A stretch of 64,000 nucleotides of DNA from Cyclospora cayetanensis (lineage: Eukaryota > Apicomplexa > Conoidasida > Eucoccidiorida > Eimeriidae). The stretch spans positions 930,001-994,000 of the forward strand of contig NW_020312036.1 in NCBI RefSeq assembly GCF_002999335.1, written 5' to 3'. Position numbers and translations under genes: made by a program. The notes beneath the pieces were generated by a model that saw only the letters and a program-made list of their open reading frames with translations, was not told the origin of the DNA and did not search any database. Positions 1 to 12,615 of this stretch are shown one piece after another (positions within the stretch are counted from its first letter, which is position 1; every line of letters begins with the position of its first letter).

Positions 1-88
1 CTTCAATCGCCTTGGGGGATGTCCCAAGCGCTGTTACCCTCATCAAGTTGCACAGTTGTTCCCTTGAATGCCCGCAATCTGTGATCAG

Positions 89-3000
89 TTACCGTTCAAT
101 CTGTGCAAGCTGGAGCTCTGCAATGCCACGAAGAAGGCGTTTGTGATTGGTTGTCAGGCCACGCAACACCACCTCAAAGTTCACGCTGCTGCCGCCCATG
201 CCACTCCCGTGCCTTCGGCTAGCCGTCCAGAGCCACCCAGGTACGAAGCCGCACATGGAACCCCAACGGCTAAGCACTTCATCGCTGCAAGTAAGCAGAT
301 CACAAACGCAAAGACTTATTCATTCGTTGTTAGCTTCCCGTTTGAAGCGTCAAATCAAGAAATGCACACACACAAACACACACACACATAAACACACACA
401 CACACACAAACATTCACGCTTCACGCAGAAGACAGAATTGCTAGCACTTCGTAAGTCTGCGGGAAAAGCGCTAAACACCGTTTGCTGACTTTCAAGAGGG
501 CATCTGGAAAGCCCGCAGGATGTCATTTGTCGGCAAGTAGGGGTGCGGAAGGGAGAGCGTCCGAAATCGATGCGACCCCAGTGCATATCCGCATAGAGCA
601 TGCGAACGCACCAGCACTCTCGGATGCCTCTTACCGGTAGTCTCGCCGCGTGTGTGCCGTCTCGAATACGAAGCGAAAGTCGCGTAGCTCTGCAGCATCG
701 AGGAGCAGCGCGTGCTGGATGTGGTCAGCGGTGCAGATAAGGCGAACCTGAATAGAAGAGCGCAGCGGAGGACCAAATGTGGGAAAAAGGAAATGATCAG
801 GATAATACCGTAAGGCTGGTCAGCATCTTGTAGGAAAGAGAGCGGCACACTCGAAAGGGATACATACACCGCAAAAAGGAGGGGAAAGCCCGGAAGCCTT
901 GACTTGCCTCATCGCAAGCGGCGAGGGCTGCAAGGTGGCGCCTGGAATCCGTGAGGGTCGAGCTGTCGAGGCCAAGAACTACCAAGTAGAGGGGGTGTGC
1001 GCTCTGTTTCAGCAAGGCCTTCAGCTCCTATGAGTCGTAACAGCCTTACGAAGAAGCTTGTACCTCCAGCAAATGCACCCACTTCGACCCCACGTTGCCC
1101 AGCACAGACAAAGGCAGGCAGAAGCAAGCACTTCTCCACAGGGGCTTCAGGGCCTTTTTCCTACCTTTACGAGGCGCTCGCACGAAGCACTCGCTCCACC
1201 AATAGCTGCTGCTTGGGTGTCTGGGATGGTGGCAGCAGCAGCGGCGCTGTACTTGTTGTGCGTCCGTAGGTGGTAGCGCACAACTTGACACGTGGCTAGC
1301 AGCGCCTGATGCAGCTTAAACTCGCGTTGGTACACGTTGAGAATGCAGCAAAACCCGTCGCTGCGTCAAATGCATGCACAAAGCACAAATGAGGAAGGAT
1401 GTGCAGTGCGGGCAGAGGTGCAAGTGACAATGAGAGAAGAGCGTAGCGTTGAGCCACCTTCAGGGCCTCTTTAGCTGCCGCCGCAAAGACAAGGATGTCG
1501 AAGAAAGAGTCGCGCTTTTGTTGCTCAGTTAGCGTGTGTATACGATATATCACACAGCGCAAGGCCTAATAAGCAAGATTTTTGTGTAAACTTCGATTTG
1601 AGAGGGGAGGGAGGCAGGGCGAGCAGGCGCACGACGACGCTCAGCGTTCCAGTAGGGACCGCTGAGCGTTGCTTCTTACGTGAGCATCATGCGGCTAAAG
1701 TTGCGCATGAGGCGGCCCTTGCTGCCGCAGCCGGCGACAAGGATATTCCATCCGCTGAGCAGGAGGCACTTCCAACGGATGGCCAGTAGGCGCAGCTGCA
1801 TGCGCAGGATCAGGGAGGCAGCAAAGAGCGATGCGCCAGGCACACGTAGAAACTCAAGCCGACTACATTTAGGGAGACAGCAAGAACACAGCGGCATGAC
1901 CTTAGCACACTCGAGTGCCCCAAAGCCAAAGGCGCGTGCGGTGGAAGCAGAATGCGTGCGGCAGACTTGAATTTTAGCCCTTTCTCCCGGCACTACCAAG
2001 CCTCGAGTCTGCAGGTCAAGCCTCAAGATCCTAACAACGCATGCACCGAGAAGGAAAACGCACATACCTGCTCCCTCATGAGGCGTTCTTTGGTGGTCCG
2101 ATTTTGTTCGGGGAGGCTTAAGACGCTTTCTTGGAGCTGCCGAATCGGGTGTAACTCTGCGACAAAGCATGTGCTCGGGTGAGAAAAAACGTGTCGCAGT
2201 ACGACAAGGCAAGGGAGTGACTGCATCGGCGCGAGCCCAGGGTGTAATTAATTAATGCATGGGGAAGCACGCCGCCGCAAAAGCAGGTGAGAGGCATCCT
2301 AAAGACCGACCAACCTTCATCGCCAGGAACTCCTTGCCGCTCTCCGTCATTCTCAATTCGAGCTGAGTCTGCAGAGCTACTCTCGGGCGTCGCTTGTGGG
2401 TGCCCTGTTGCCTCTCTGCCACCTCTTGTCTGCAGCCTCTTAGAGCGGCCCCCTGAGGTGCCTCCCCCTCCGACAGGCTGAGCAGGCCGTGTCTTCCTCT
2501 GCTCAAGGGAACTCATGAATTCCAAAAGCGACTTGGGGAGAGACTCTGACCCTCCACTGGTAGAACCGGAGGTGCTGGTCAGCAAGTCATATGCAGCCAG
2601 CAGCAGAGGATTCGCCTCTTCCTGCACTGAGGTGGAGGCCTCTGCAGCAACAGAGCCGTCAGGACCTCTGAGAACCCATCTCAGCACATCCCAGACGAGA
2701 CGTACTATATGTACATGCATGGATATATGTGTATATGTATATACACGCTGCAGCCTAAACCCCTACGCCCTACTAGCCCTGCAGCTGGGCGGGCTCAAGA
2801 GCTCACAGACACCCAATACTCCACCCCTGATGCTCGCAAGGGACAGCTTTTCAAGAAACGTGAGCTTCTACGACTCAAAGTCAGCTCTAGAAGGAGAGGG
2901 CAACATGAAGCAGGTACGCTCGCGACAGTCTCCCTGACCTGACGAGGCCGCGCTTGTCCTCTTGCGCTGTCGCTGCCTCTGCCTCCTCCTCGGCTCGCTC

Positions 3001-3717
3001 CTCGTCACTGCTACTGCTGCTGCTCTCATCCCCAAACTCACAGCCACGCGTTCGCTGCCTCTTCTGGCCGCGGCCCCTTGCACTGATCAGTGAACACACG
3101 CACCCACTACACCGGACACGACAATGCAAACCTCGCAAGTATTTGTGGACTAGCAAGTGCATCAGTGCTACTAGGTAGATGCAGCAGACACCCAAGCAAA
3201 GACCTATGCAGAAGAAGGGAGGTTTACCACCCCCACACCGCATGCGACATGCACAGCAACACCAACCCCAAACGCTCCTTCTGGTGCTTCAGAAGCTGTA
3301 TATTGAACTGGCTACTGGGTAGACGGAGAACACTACATATGCACAGCCGTCCGTCCAGATTCTAGAGAGTGCGGTGCGCTACCCGTGGCGCATGAGTCGC
3401 GCATGCGCGGATGAAAGTTGCTGCATGCTTTGCAGTCGTTCTTGATGCTGTCGATTCGATAGTTGCAGCAGTCGCCTGGCCCGGACGGAATGCTGCGCGG
3501 GCAGTGTCTTGACACTTCCTGACGAAGCTGTGGTAGCGACATCGAAGTCGTCCCCGAAATTGAACTCCGCAGGGACAGCAAGGCCTGCCCCGTGGGCTGC
3601 CTCAGTCTGCAACAGATGCCTGTAGCGGCCGAACTGGCGCACCAGCCACTCGGCGTCACCTTCTTCCAAGACGCTGCATGTGAGGTCTTCGGATTTGTCA
3701 GCAGCTGAGGGGGCCAT
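89..3717 (-). CDS. ORC2: Origin recognition complex subunit 2 (ORC2), 10 exons
   Basis: Subunit of the nuclear origin recognition complex that marks replication origins. Exons on the minus strand: 3717-3383, 3082-2939, 2667-2315, 2156-2068, 2008-1901, 1795-1680, 1360-1165, 1027-908, 747-635 and 284-89; every junction is phase-consistent and gives about 589 residues. The N-terminal third is acidic, Ser/Glu-rich and low complexity. ORC2 hallmarks lie in the C-terminal half: a hydrophobic strand followed by GCGSKGRLMRNF (exon 6, matching the family's GxGSKxxLL loop), DGFCCILN (exon 7), LYLVVLGLDSSTL (exon 8) and VRLICTADHIQHALL (exon 9, matching ASxDHxNAPLLW). Exon 10 holds the start of the winged-helix region and ends at TAA 91-89, earlier than expected for ORC2; the same frame stays open beyond it to the window edge. 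Intron 8 uses a GC donor at 907-906. The family call is strong; individual 5' exons and the 3' end are less certain. Confidence 0.8.
365..410. repeat. CA-dinucleotide-rich microsatellite
   Basis: Simple repeat of CA units with interruptions, inside the last intron of the ORC2 gene model. No function is implied. Confidence 0.8.
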
Positions 3718-6700
3718 GGCTACGAGAAGGTGGAACTCGAGTAAATTGTGTAGGGTCACCAAACGGCACTAAAGTAGCGCTGGGGGCAGTTATCTTAGAA
3801 AGCATCTGCCTGAAGTAGCTGCAGATCTGGAGGAATGAAAAGAAGCTGAATCTGCTTCTGAGATACGGCAAGAAGCGAATTTTACAATTTTCGGGTCTTC
3901 AAGCGGAAGGTCCGAACTCGGCGGACGATGAGTAAAGCTAGGGAAAGAGAACTTCAGTGGACAGTAGCTCTTCATGAATGTTATTTTTAAAAACAGTATC
4001 AGAACAATGGCTGGGAGGGCCAGCCCCATTTCTCAAAGGAGCAATGTGATCATATCTGATCAACCAGAAGTGGTGGGGTCGTTCGCATGCAGCCCCGGTC
4101 ACGTGGGCTGCGCAGATCTTCACCAAAATTGTTGATAGAAAATAATGCACTCGAGATTAAATGTTCTCCCAGCGCATTTTCTGTGCGAAGGTCACTGCAG
4201 TGCATGGCGCTGCTACTCACTGCTTGACAAATTGCCTGAGGCACAAGAATACGAATGTTTTACAGAACACTTGTATTATGGGCTGACACCTGAGGCGTGC
4301 AATTTTTCAAGGAACTCGGCGTTCATGCCTTGCATATGATGTTGCCGTATCCTGCGTCACTGCGCGCATTGAATGCATTGTGGGAGAACAGGAACAGCAT
4401 AAGTGTAGCGCACCTGCGGTGGTGTCCTGAAGGTACCCTTACCACAAAAAAAAGCTTCTGAAAAAAAAACTGTAACGTGCCTCTCCAGAAGAGCACCACC
4501 CTCGCCTTGCCCTGATTCCTCGGGGTTTCGGCCTGACAGGAGTGAGCACAGCTAAGTTACTTTGAGCGGGCTAATATACTGAGGCCATTCTCTACTACTC
4601 GTTATATTCAACGAAGATTTATCAAAAAACACTAGTTGCATGTATTTTCGCAAATCTTATTCATTGCATAGTACTCTTAGCTTGATGCAAGAAGACGCAG
4701 TGCTGTGTGCATGTGCGCTACAGGGTATGTGCATATAGCTGTAAATGCTTGGATTGTTCAAAGAATGCAGCTAAAGGCACTCTAGTAGTCGGTTTACTTT
4801 ACTGCCGAAAGCTCTGAGAGGATCAGGCGAGAGAGGGCCGAGAATCTTATGAGAAACTCTGAAAGGCCTTTCGTTCAATTTGCATCGTGTGTGGAGTTAA
4901 ATGTCTCCCTACGGAGACTTTTCATTGACCTTTAAAGTGCTGTTTGTGGCACCCGCAGAGCCATTTAAACCTTTGGACTGCAACACTTCATCTAAGGCAA
5001 GGTCTTCATATGGAAACCCCTACAGCCAGACTCGAAACAACCTCAGCACAACGTTAATGGAGGTGCTTCCAAAAGAGCTCTACACACTCCCCGCAGCCCT
5101 TAAGCTAAGGTGTGTGTTGCCGTATTCTGTAGTCATCATGAGCTTCCACAGCTAGTGTACTTAAGTTTTTAGTGCACAGGCCCACATGATTGCATCTTCT
5201 TGTCTCGAGCTAAAGGTAATCTGCAATAAACAATAGATGCGAACAGACCACCCCAAGACTAGATTTCTTTGTAATTTGTAGTTAGGTGTAACTATATAGT
5301 ATTTCGCGCCAAACCGTCGCTCAGGCTGCTTCTTCTCCCCACTTTCCCCTCCTCCCGCCGCCCCCTCTCTCGCCCTTATGGGGATTCTGAAAGCTCACCC
5401 TCGTTTTACCAGCTTGTACGTCGAGACCAACTACATACAGGAGAACGGAAGAATTCCTGCCCTATCTTCACTCCCCCAGCACGCATTAACGCAAAAAGTG
5501 CGAGCAACAAACCTTAGGTGGCCATCAGCTCGCAAAACGAAACTCAATGCATCAAAGGCACACAAACTTCCCAGTAATGAATGAGAGATCAAACAAACAC
5601 GACCGTGGAGGCCCATTGGCTTGCTATAGTCATAGCCGCAGCCTAACAGTCTTTTAGATGTAAGCGCATCGGCTCTCTTTCTGAGGACTGCCGTGGGCAA
5701 AGAATTTGAATCTTGTTTGTAGACAACGAGGTACTAAAAGGAGCAAGAGCATGGGGCAAGCATGCATTACCTGAGGGCAGACGCGTGAGGCGCGTACCAT
5801 CATTTTCCATGTACTGAGCACGAACGCTTCTCAAAAATTCTTGTGTACACGAGCAGAAGCTTTTGCTGGTTCATATCGATAACTGAGCAATATCAGCAAG
5901 GAAACCTTCCAGTGAAAAGCCACACGGCTAAAGCAAGTGCCCACGGGCTAAATGTATAAGCAAATGTGCATCGTAGAACAACCGAAACAACTGCAATGCC
6001 ACTGGATCAGGAGCGTTTGCTTTTTCATGGCGCATGTGACCTTTATGGATCTTAGCTGTGCACAACACTTTGTTGCTCTCAAGTGGGATTGGCATTCCTG
6101 GGGCTCTGTGTATCGCGTCGTTTCCAAGACGGCCGCAAAAAGGACGTTATTCTGAAGCAAATAAGCTTTCGACAGTTGCGATTGGCCAAGTTTTAAGTGG
6201 ATTTGGTTAGAGGTACCGTAGCTATGTCAGGTTATTGGGTGTAGAGCAAAATATCCTGGAAAGGGGTCAAAAGAGATGTTGGGTTTCACTTCCTCGTTTA
6301 AGAGGCGACATGTATGCATGTTCAAACACTAAAAAATCTTGGCATAGCATGGGGTGGTCGCCGGAAGATCCCTTTTCGGGTCTCTTTGCGGGTTTTCAGC
6401 TCCAAAGTGTACTAAAACTGAAGTGGAATGTACTGCTTCCTCTCATAAAGAGATCCTTCGTCCCTTTTACCTTCGACCCCAGGGCTCCGGCTTTAACGAA
6501 CAAGGAAGAACCGGGGATGCAACTAAGAGTACTTCTCAGCAATCAAAATATTTAGGGTTTAATTTCTTAGCTCCTCATCTAGTGTCTCGGCAATGAATCA
6601 TCGCCTTCATTCAATACCAGATCCAGTAGAAAACTAGTGAGATACCTTTCAAAGCGTTCCCACCTTTCCGTGCTCCTGCTTGCAAGCATTCCGGCAAGAG

Positions 6701-7780
6701 AAGAGAGTGCCAGCTAGGGCGCATGTCGCTACGCTTCTAGGCGTTTGAAGCATGCACGCATCATTTAATGCACAGGCACACAATAGGCATTCTCAGTATA
6801 GTGCAGTAGCTATACTTTGCGACCAATAAGACATACGAGCGGATAAAACAAGTGATTAATTCTTTAGAAATTCTTAATCTAATATACCTAGTGTATTGGA
6901 GACTAGTTGCTAGGGGTAGTTTTGCTTGCAGTACACGTATTATTTAGCGGTGCAGCGCACAGCATTCATTGGTATCGTCCGGCGCTCAGTCAGCCATACA
7001 GTGAATAGAAATCAAGAAAAGCCCAGCCCTACCAGTAGTGTTTCGTCCTGGTTTGCAGACTTGTAAGCAGTTGGCCAGTTGCTGCCTAAACATGGTTTGG
7101 TCCGTCTCACCTGGTATGAGCAGTTTAGTGGTACCTTCGCTTGCTAGAGGGAGCAACACACACCCCTATCTTTCGCATTCATATCAATAGCCGCAGCTAG
7201 AAAGTGTCAGTATAACTAGGTCTGCTACTGGCAAGACGCACGTAGTACAGGACGGCTTCGCGTTGCTTGGTTTTACCCCCGGTAATAAAAGCTGCCATCG
7301 TACGTACTTCAGGTTCCAGTGAGTTTGATCATATTTCCACCGGTGCCGATGGGCAGAGCGTCAGGCACAATCAGAATCTTCATTAACGGGACGGGCTTTG
7401 GTGGATATTGCTCTACGGTTCCGTGGGGTTATGCCGCGCTGTCCTGCATGCGCCCGAAGGAGCCCCAAGTGGACGTGGCCTCAGGGCAACAAGTAAAACG
7501 AATCAGGGGCTGATAATGGAATTAAGCATCAAGAAATAGGGTAGAAGGTGGGGGGAGGAGTATTCAGTACAGAAACACTGTTCTTGCCTCTCCAGCCAAG
7601 CACCCGCCTTGAGCCGTAGGGCCTCCACAGGCCTACAGACCGCATGCACGCGCCAACTTGCTAAAACTCTAATTCACGAAAGCCTCAGCTGAAAATAACT
7701 CTGCAGCTGAGGGTCTACAGCAGCAAACGACGCCTCCTCGCCGCCTCGGCACCGGGGGAGCAGCAAAGTAAGCACGAGAA
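3718..7780. other. Gene-free divergent spacer ORC2/USP39
   Basis: About 4 kb between the divergent starts of ORC2 and USP39. It is AT-richer than the flanking genes and has only short ORFs with frequent stops and no recognisable domain. The part near 4610-4930 is one copy of a diverged dispersed repeat (second copy near 50905-51215). Promoters for both flanking genes must lie here, but no individual site can be assigned. Confidence 0.6.
4610..4930 (+). repeat. Decayed dispersed repeat, copy A
   Basis: By eye this segment aligns collinearly with 50905-51215. Shared landmarks include a 'gctatgtgcag..tctgtgaatg'-type block (near 4725-4755 here) and an 'actacggagac'-type block near 4910, in the same order and at similar spacing. 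I estimate identity at roughly two thirds. No ORF is preserved, so it looks like an old transposon fragment or duplicated spacer. Boundaries are approximate. Confidence 0.5.
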
Positions 7781-10700
7781 ATGTCAGATTCAGGGACAGC
7801 AGGAGCAGCTTCTGCTGCTCCTGCACGTACGGAAGCAACGGTACTCACGACAGAAAGGGCAGAAGCCCCGGGTATGCCTGTCGGCTTAAAGAGGAGCAAC
7901 CCAGGGGATAGCGAAATTGCCGCACGTGAGGCTCCTGCTGGAGGTACCAGCACTGCAGGGGGTTCGACGGCCACCGCGAAGCGCGTGAGGAGGACTTGCC
8001 CATATTTAGGAACAATTAACAAGCATATGCTGGACTTCGACTTCGAGAAGGTCTGCAGTATTTGCCTTTCCAATCAACATGTCTACGCCTGCCTTGTGTG
8101 TGGCAGGTACTTCCAGGGTAAGTGCTATTCGCTTCTAGACTTTGCAAGGCAGTCATTCTTTCTGCTATGGCCTTTCGATCTAATACACAAATGTCAAAGT
8201 CGCCTCTTCCCGTCCCGAGTGCAAGCGTGTGTGTGCTGCATCTTATCTCTGCACTGCCTTCTATGAACCGCGTTGAATCTATGTACAAACTACACAGACG
8301 GACCCACGGAACATACTAGGCAGACAGACAGTCTTCGGGAAATTGGGGTAAAGATCACGCCTGTAGTGCTGTGAACAGCGCAGTGGGCCAAAGGTGTGCT
8401 GTGCCTCACTTTTTGGCTGCAGGACGAGGGAAGTCAACCTTCGCCTTCATGCATGCGCTGGAACAGAGGCACTTTGTGTATGTAAATCTCACGACCTACA
8501 AGGTTTACTGCTTGCCGGATAACTACGAAGTTCAGGATTACTCTTTGCAGGACATAATTGTGCGTTCTCCCCCCTTCCCCCCCAAGAGGAGGCCCATGCT
8601 GATCTGCCCAAGATCTTGTTTCCTTCAGAACAGCATTGTTTGGGGCACTTTCGTGCGAACATTTTGCAGATAGAACTTCGCTCAGTCGTTGCGATTTCAT
8701 GTGCGCCTTTGTTCTGATTTTCTCTTGGGTATCTTCAGTACAACTTGAATCCCACGTACACCCCTGAAGACGTAGCACGCCTGTCAACTGAAGTCTTTTA
8801 CGGCAAGTCGCTTGATGGAGCCGATTATCTGCCGGGGTGTGTAGGCCTCAACAACTTGAGCAAGACGGACTTCTTTGCCGTCGTTATCCAGGTGTGTCCT
8901 ACTCAAAAACTTGGAACCCCAGCCCTAGATACCTATGACACCAGAAACGTAAAGCACCGCACACGCCTAAACGTGAGCCTCCAGGGTAAGGCAGGTGGAA
9001 GTTAGCTCCGGACTCTGTGTGGAAACAGCTTCTAAGGTGGATGCCTAATTCACTTGTGCGGTGAGAAAGTGCAAGCGTGCTGCCGCAGAGTCTTTGCACT
9101 GTCATTCCCCTGCGGAACTTCCTGCTCCTGCTGGACTTATCGCACAAACAAAAGTTCAACGCTGTCGTCAAAACGCTCTCAGAGCTCATGCGAAAGATTT
9201 TCAACAGGCGAAATTTTAAGGGCATTGTCTCGCCACACGAGTTCCTGCAGGTTCGTCATCTTCGGTGCTGTCTCCCCCCCTCGAACCACCCATTCCAAGT
9301 ACCTCAGCGTTGCTAACTGTGGCCTTCAAATTCCAGCACAGCGGCTACTGTTGTGGCCGGTGACTTGCATACGGGTTTTGCTTCCTGAATATGTGGCGTC
9401 TAGAATCGCGGGCATGTTTCGCATTGGAAAGCCCGCGGAGGGGTGAGAAAACGTGTCGATCTCTGATCCGACGACCCCGTGTGTCAAGCAAAGGATGTAG
9501 GGTCTGGGGTGTACGGCACCTTGTTGCCTTTCAGGCTGTCGGCGTGGAAAGTCAGAAAAAATTTCGTATCGGGGAGCAGGCGGACCCTTTGGCTCTCTTC
9601 ACATGGCTTCTCAACGTGCTGCACCGCGATCAACGCGACAGAAAGACGGGAGGTGCGCGAGATTGAGGAGGAAAAGAAGCCGTGCAGCTGGTTAAGCAAG
9701 ACGCCTTTAGGCTTTTACGGTCTCGGGTTTGGTATACCATTGAACATCATGAGCGAATCTGCACATACAGTAGCAAAAGAGTACCACAAATATCGATTCC
9801 TTGTTGGCTGAATGTGGCACCTTTTTTTCAGGCTCCGTCATCCATGACTGCTTTCAAGGGCAGGTCCTGGTGACGAATGCGCAGAGTGGCGAAGCCAAGC
9901 AAACACCGTTTTTGTACGCCTTTTCTCTCTATCTTTGCTTCAAAGGCTATATCAGACCTATTCGCACTCAGATTTTACTCTCGCCATAGCAGACTGCATG
10001 ACAGGACGATGTGCATGCTAATTGATGACAACATTTTCTCATTTCTCTGTGCTGCGCGCTTTCAGATACTTGACCCTGGACTTGCCGTCAGCTCCAATAT
10101 TCAAGGATTCTCTTGAGCGGAACATGATCCCTACTGTAGGACAATCGACTGAGCATTTGCATTTGCATCTTTCTTCTCATTTTCAGAAACATGCAATATC
10201 TGGTCTAGGCTACAGCAGGGGTGAAAAATAGGCACATGAGATTTTTTTTGTACTGGAGAACTGATAGAAGCCACAAGCGCCTCTGCGCTTCATGTATACT
10301 GTTTTCTGCGTAGTCGGTTTCGCGTCCAGCATGAGAATATCCGGAGACGGTAGAAATGGTGTTGTGTTGCGCATATATTTATGTCTCAGGTACCTATTTT
10401 TGACTTGCTGCAGAAATTCGATGGTGAAACGGACAGCGTAAGCTTGTAGCGATCGTCAGCGTGTTACTGCACTAGCGTTGCTGGCCCTCCGGGCAGAGTT
10501 CCTTATCCTTTTAGTCACAACTTGTAGCTCATGCATTCTCTAGTGTATCTTAATTTCTGGCCTTTGTTACAGGGGCCCTCACCTGTCCAGCGAGTGAAAT
10601 GTACGCTGTGGAAACTGCCCCGGTATTTGGTGCTCGCGGTGAAGAGGTTTTCAAAGAACAATTTCTTCATTGAGAAAAACCCCACAATCGTCACTTTCCC

Positions 10701-11816
10701 TGTGAAGAACCTGGACCTTCGAGAATGTGAGCCAGCGAGAACCCTTATGGTGCTCAAGCTATTTTTATCCTGTTTCTGTTGTCGGTTTGCGTCGCGTAAT
10801 CTCCCGATAACTGTCTCCTCTAAGGGGCTTGTAGTTTCTCTCCCACTACCGTCTTCGCAATTCGGCACTTTTCTTGTGGCCCTTCTCAGATGTACATCCG
10901 GATGCACTTGAAGACAACTCCGTGACACGTTACAATCTCGTTGCAAACATATGCCATCATGGGAAGCCTCACGACGGGTTCTACAAGGCTCAAGTGTTGC
11001 ATGCGGTGCGTCCTACTTGAAAATTAATGTTTTAGAGGTCTGGTCTCCATCCCTTAAGTGTCAGTGCTTACTGCAAACTGCTACAGGGTGTGCACTCGTG
11101 AACCCGATGTAGAACGCGCATCGGGCTGACTTTGAAGCTGGCTCTTAGTAGAGCCCTTCGTGTGTAAATTATAAAAAGAAAGAGTATGCTGAAAATCTTT
11201 TTAGTTAAGAATATCCGCCATATTCCGACGTCAAGGCGGCTTGCGATTTTGTGTGACACAATTTGCAGCCGACGAACGAATGGCATGAGATGGAAGATCT
11301 GCGTGTCACGCCTGTCCTCCCCCAGTTCGTCGCCCTCTCAGGTGAGTGCAAACCTATTTTTCTTTGTGATATTACTCCTTGGGGTCCCCACTGCGGATTC
11401 AAGCAGTTACTTGTCTGTTATCCCTACTGTCAGTGCCTTGTAATTAGCTGTTAAAGCTGTTGTCTCTTGAATACATCAGCTCATCATGTATCTTTCCCAC
11501 CGAATACCATACAGCCATTTTGGTTGTTGCCACGGCTTCATGCTTGGAGGTCATCGTATACCAGCATGTAGAACATTGAAATGAAGTCTATCTTGTGAAG
11601 CTTAAAGAAACAAAGAGCAATTCTGGATTGTATGAGTGGTAGTGCTTGCGTGCATGGGTGAGTGCAGAGTCGTATATCCAGTTTTACCAGAGACAGGACG
11701 TGTTGCCTGACGGCACGCTTGACGAGGCACTGCGTCAGAAGTGTCTCCAGGACTTGACCAAGGTCAAAATACAACCCGAGGCTGCGGATGACATCGACGA
11801 TATTTTTGCCGCATAA
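7781..11816 (+). CDS. USP39: USP39/Sad1-type tri-snRNP protein, 12 exons
   Basis: Catalytically dead ubiquitin-protease homologue that supports the U4/U6.U5 tri-snRNP in splicing. Exons: 7781-8117, 8423-8559, 8739-8891, 9089-9250, 9535-9652, 9832-9913, 10066-10135, 10390-10437, 10573-10726, 10890-11005, 11269-11341 and 11668-11816; all phases agree and encode 532 residues. Residues about 73-160 form the ZnF-UBP domain (CPYLGTI, CSICL, CLVCGRYFQG, then KVYCLPDNYE). The USP fold follows with GCVGLNNLSKTDFF, where the usual catalytic Cys is Asp, as expected for USP39. Other family blocks are MRKIFNRRNFKG, SPHEFLQ, YLTLDLP, AVKRFSKNNFFIEKNPTIV and EMEDLRVTPVLPQ. An Ala/Thr-rich N-terminus of about 65 residues precedes the zinc finger. 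The last 30 residues are acidic. This is one of the best supported models in the window. Confidence 0.95.
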
Positions 11817-12615
11817 GACCAAAGTGGCCGAACCGTATACTCTGGACCTTTTCCTTGTCGCTGCAAATTGAGCCATGCTGCCAGTGGCGGTGGACGAGCG
11901 CACTGCATGCTATGCACTGCCTATGCGGCAAACGCTTGCTCTGTTGATCTTTGGGATTTGTTTTTTTAAATCCAACATGATGGATAGTCCTGGGAGGGCA
12001 AATAGTCTTTTGTGGATCCACGCGATCCGTGTTATAGGGTTTCAGGGGCTGTTAGAACACGAGCAGCACAAGCGCAGGAAAGCAATGGCATAGAAGGGCT
12101 CACGAATAGTGTTTCAGAGAAAGAGGACCCGTGAGTGGGCAATTCCGCTGCTTCCCGAAGTACAACGCACCCAACGAAGATCAGCGTTTTCTTGGGGGGC
12201 CTTGTTCTGGTTCCAGCACGCGTGGATATTTGAGTCGCTATGTAATCCGCCACGGTGCGGCGAAAAGCGTAACAGAGGGTGGTTTGGCGTGCAAATGCAT
12301 CGATTCCTCAGTACCAACGAGGCACGTAAAGCTAAGTCACATGTTTCGAACCAAAATTTAATGGGTTCTAGAAGTGCCACCCAATGTATCTGACCCTCCT
12401 TGCGAGTTGCAGCGGCGACAGTCTGCCTGTTGCTACATGAGGCACTACGGACCAACATCGCGGTTCTGCATGAGTTTGGCTTTGGCTGCATCTTGAACAC
12501 CCTCGTGCATTTTCCAGGACAGAGAAAGCGTGGCTAGCTACCGGAGTGAGTGCGCATATTGTCGAATGAAAGTGCCAGTGTCGGCTACCCCAGCTGCCTG
12601 AAGGCGAGCCACAAC
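11817..12615. other. Convergent spacer USP39 / secreted protein
   Basis: About 0.8 kb between two convergent stop codons. It should hold both 3' UTRs. I see no further coding region or structural RNA here. Confidence 0.5.

Noticed and set aside
79..92. 14-base GT...AG interval in ORC2 exon 10 as a mini-intron
   Set aside because: Far shorter than any other intron here, and removal shifts to a frame that ends after 24 codons with no ORC2 likeness.
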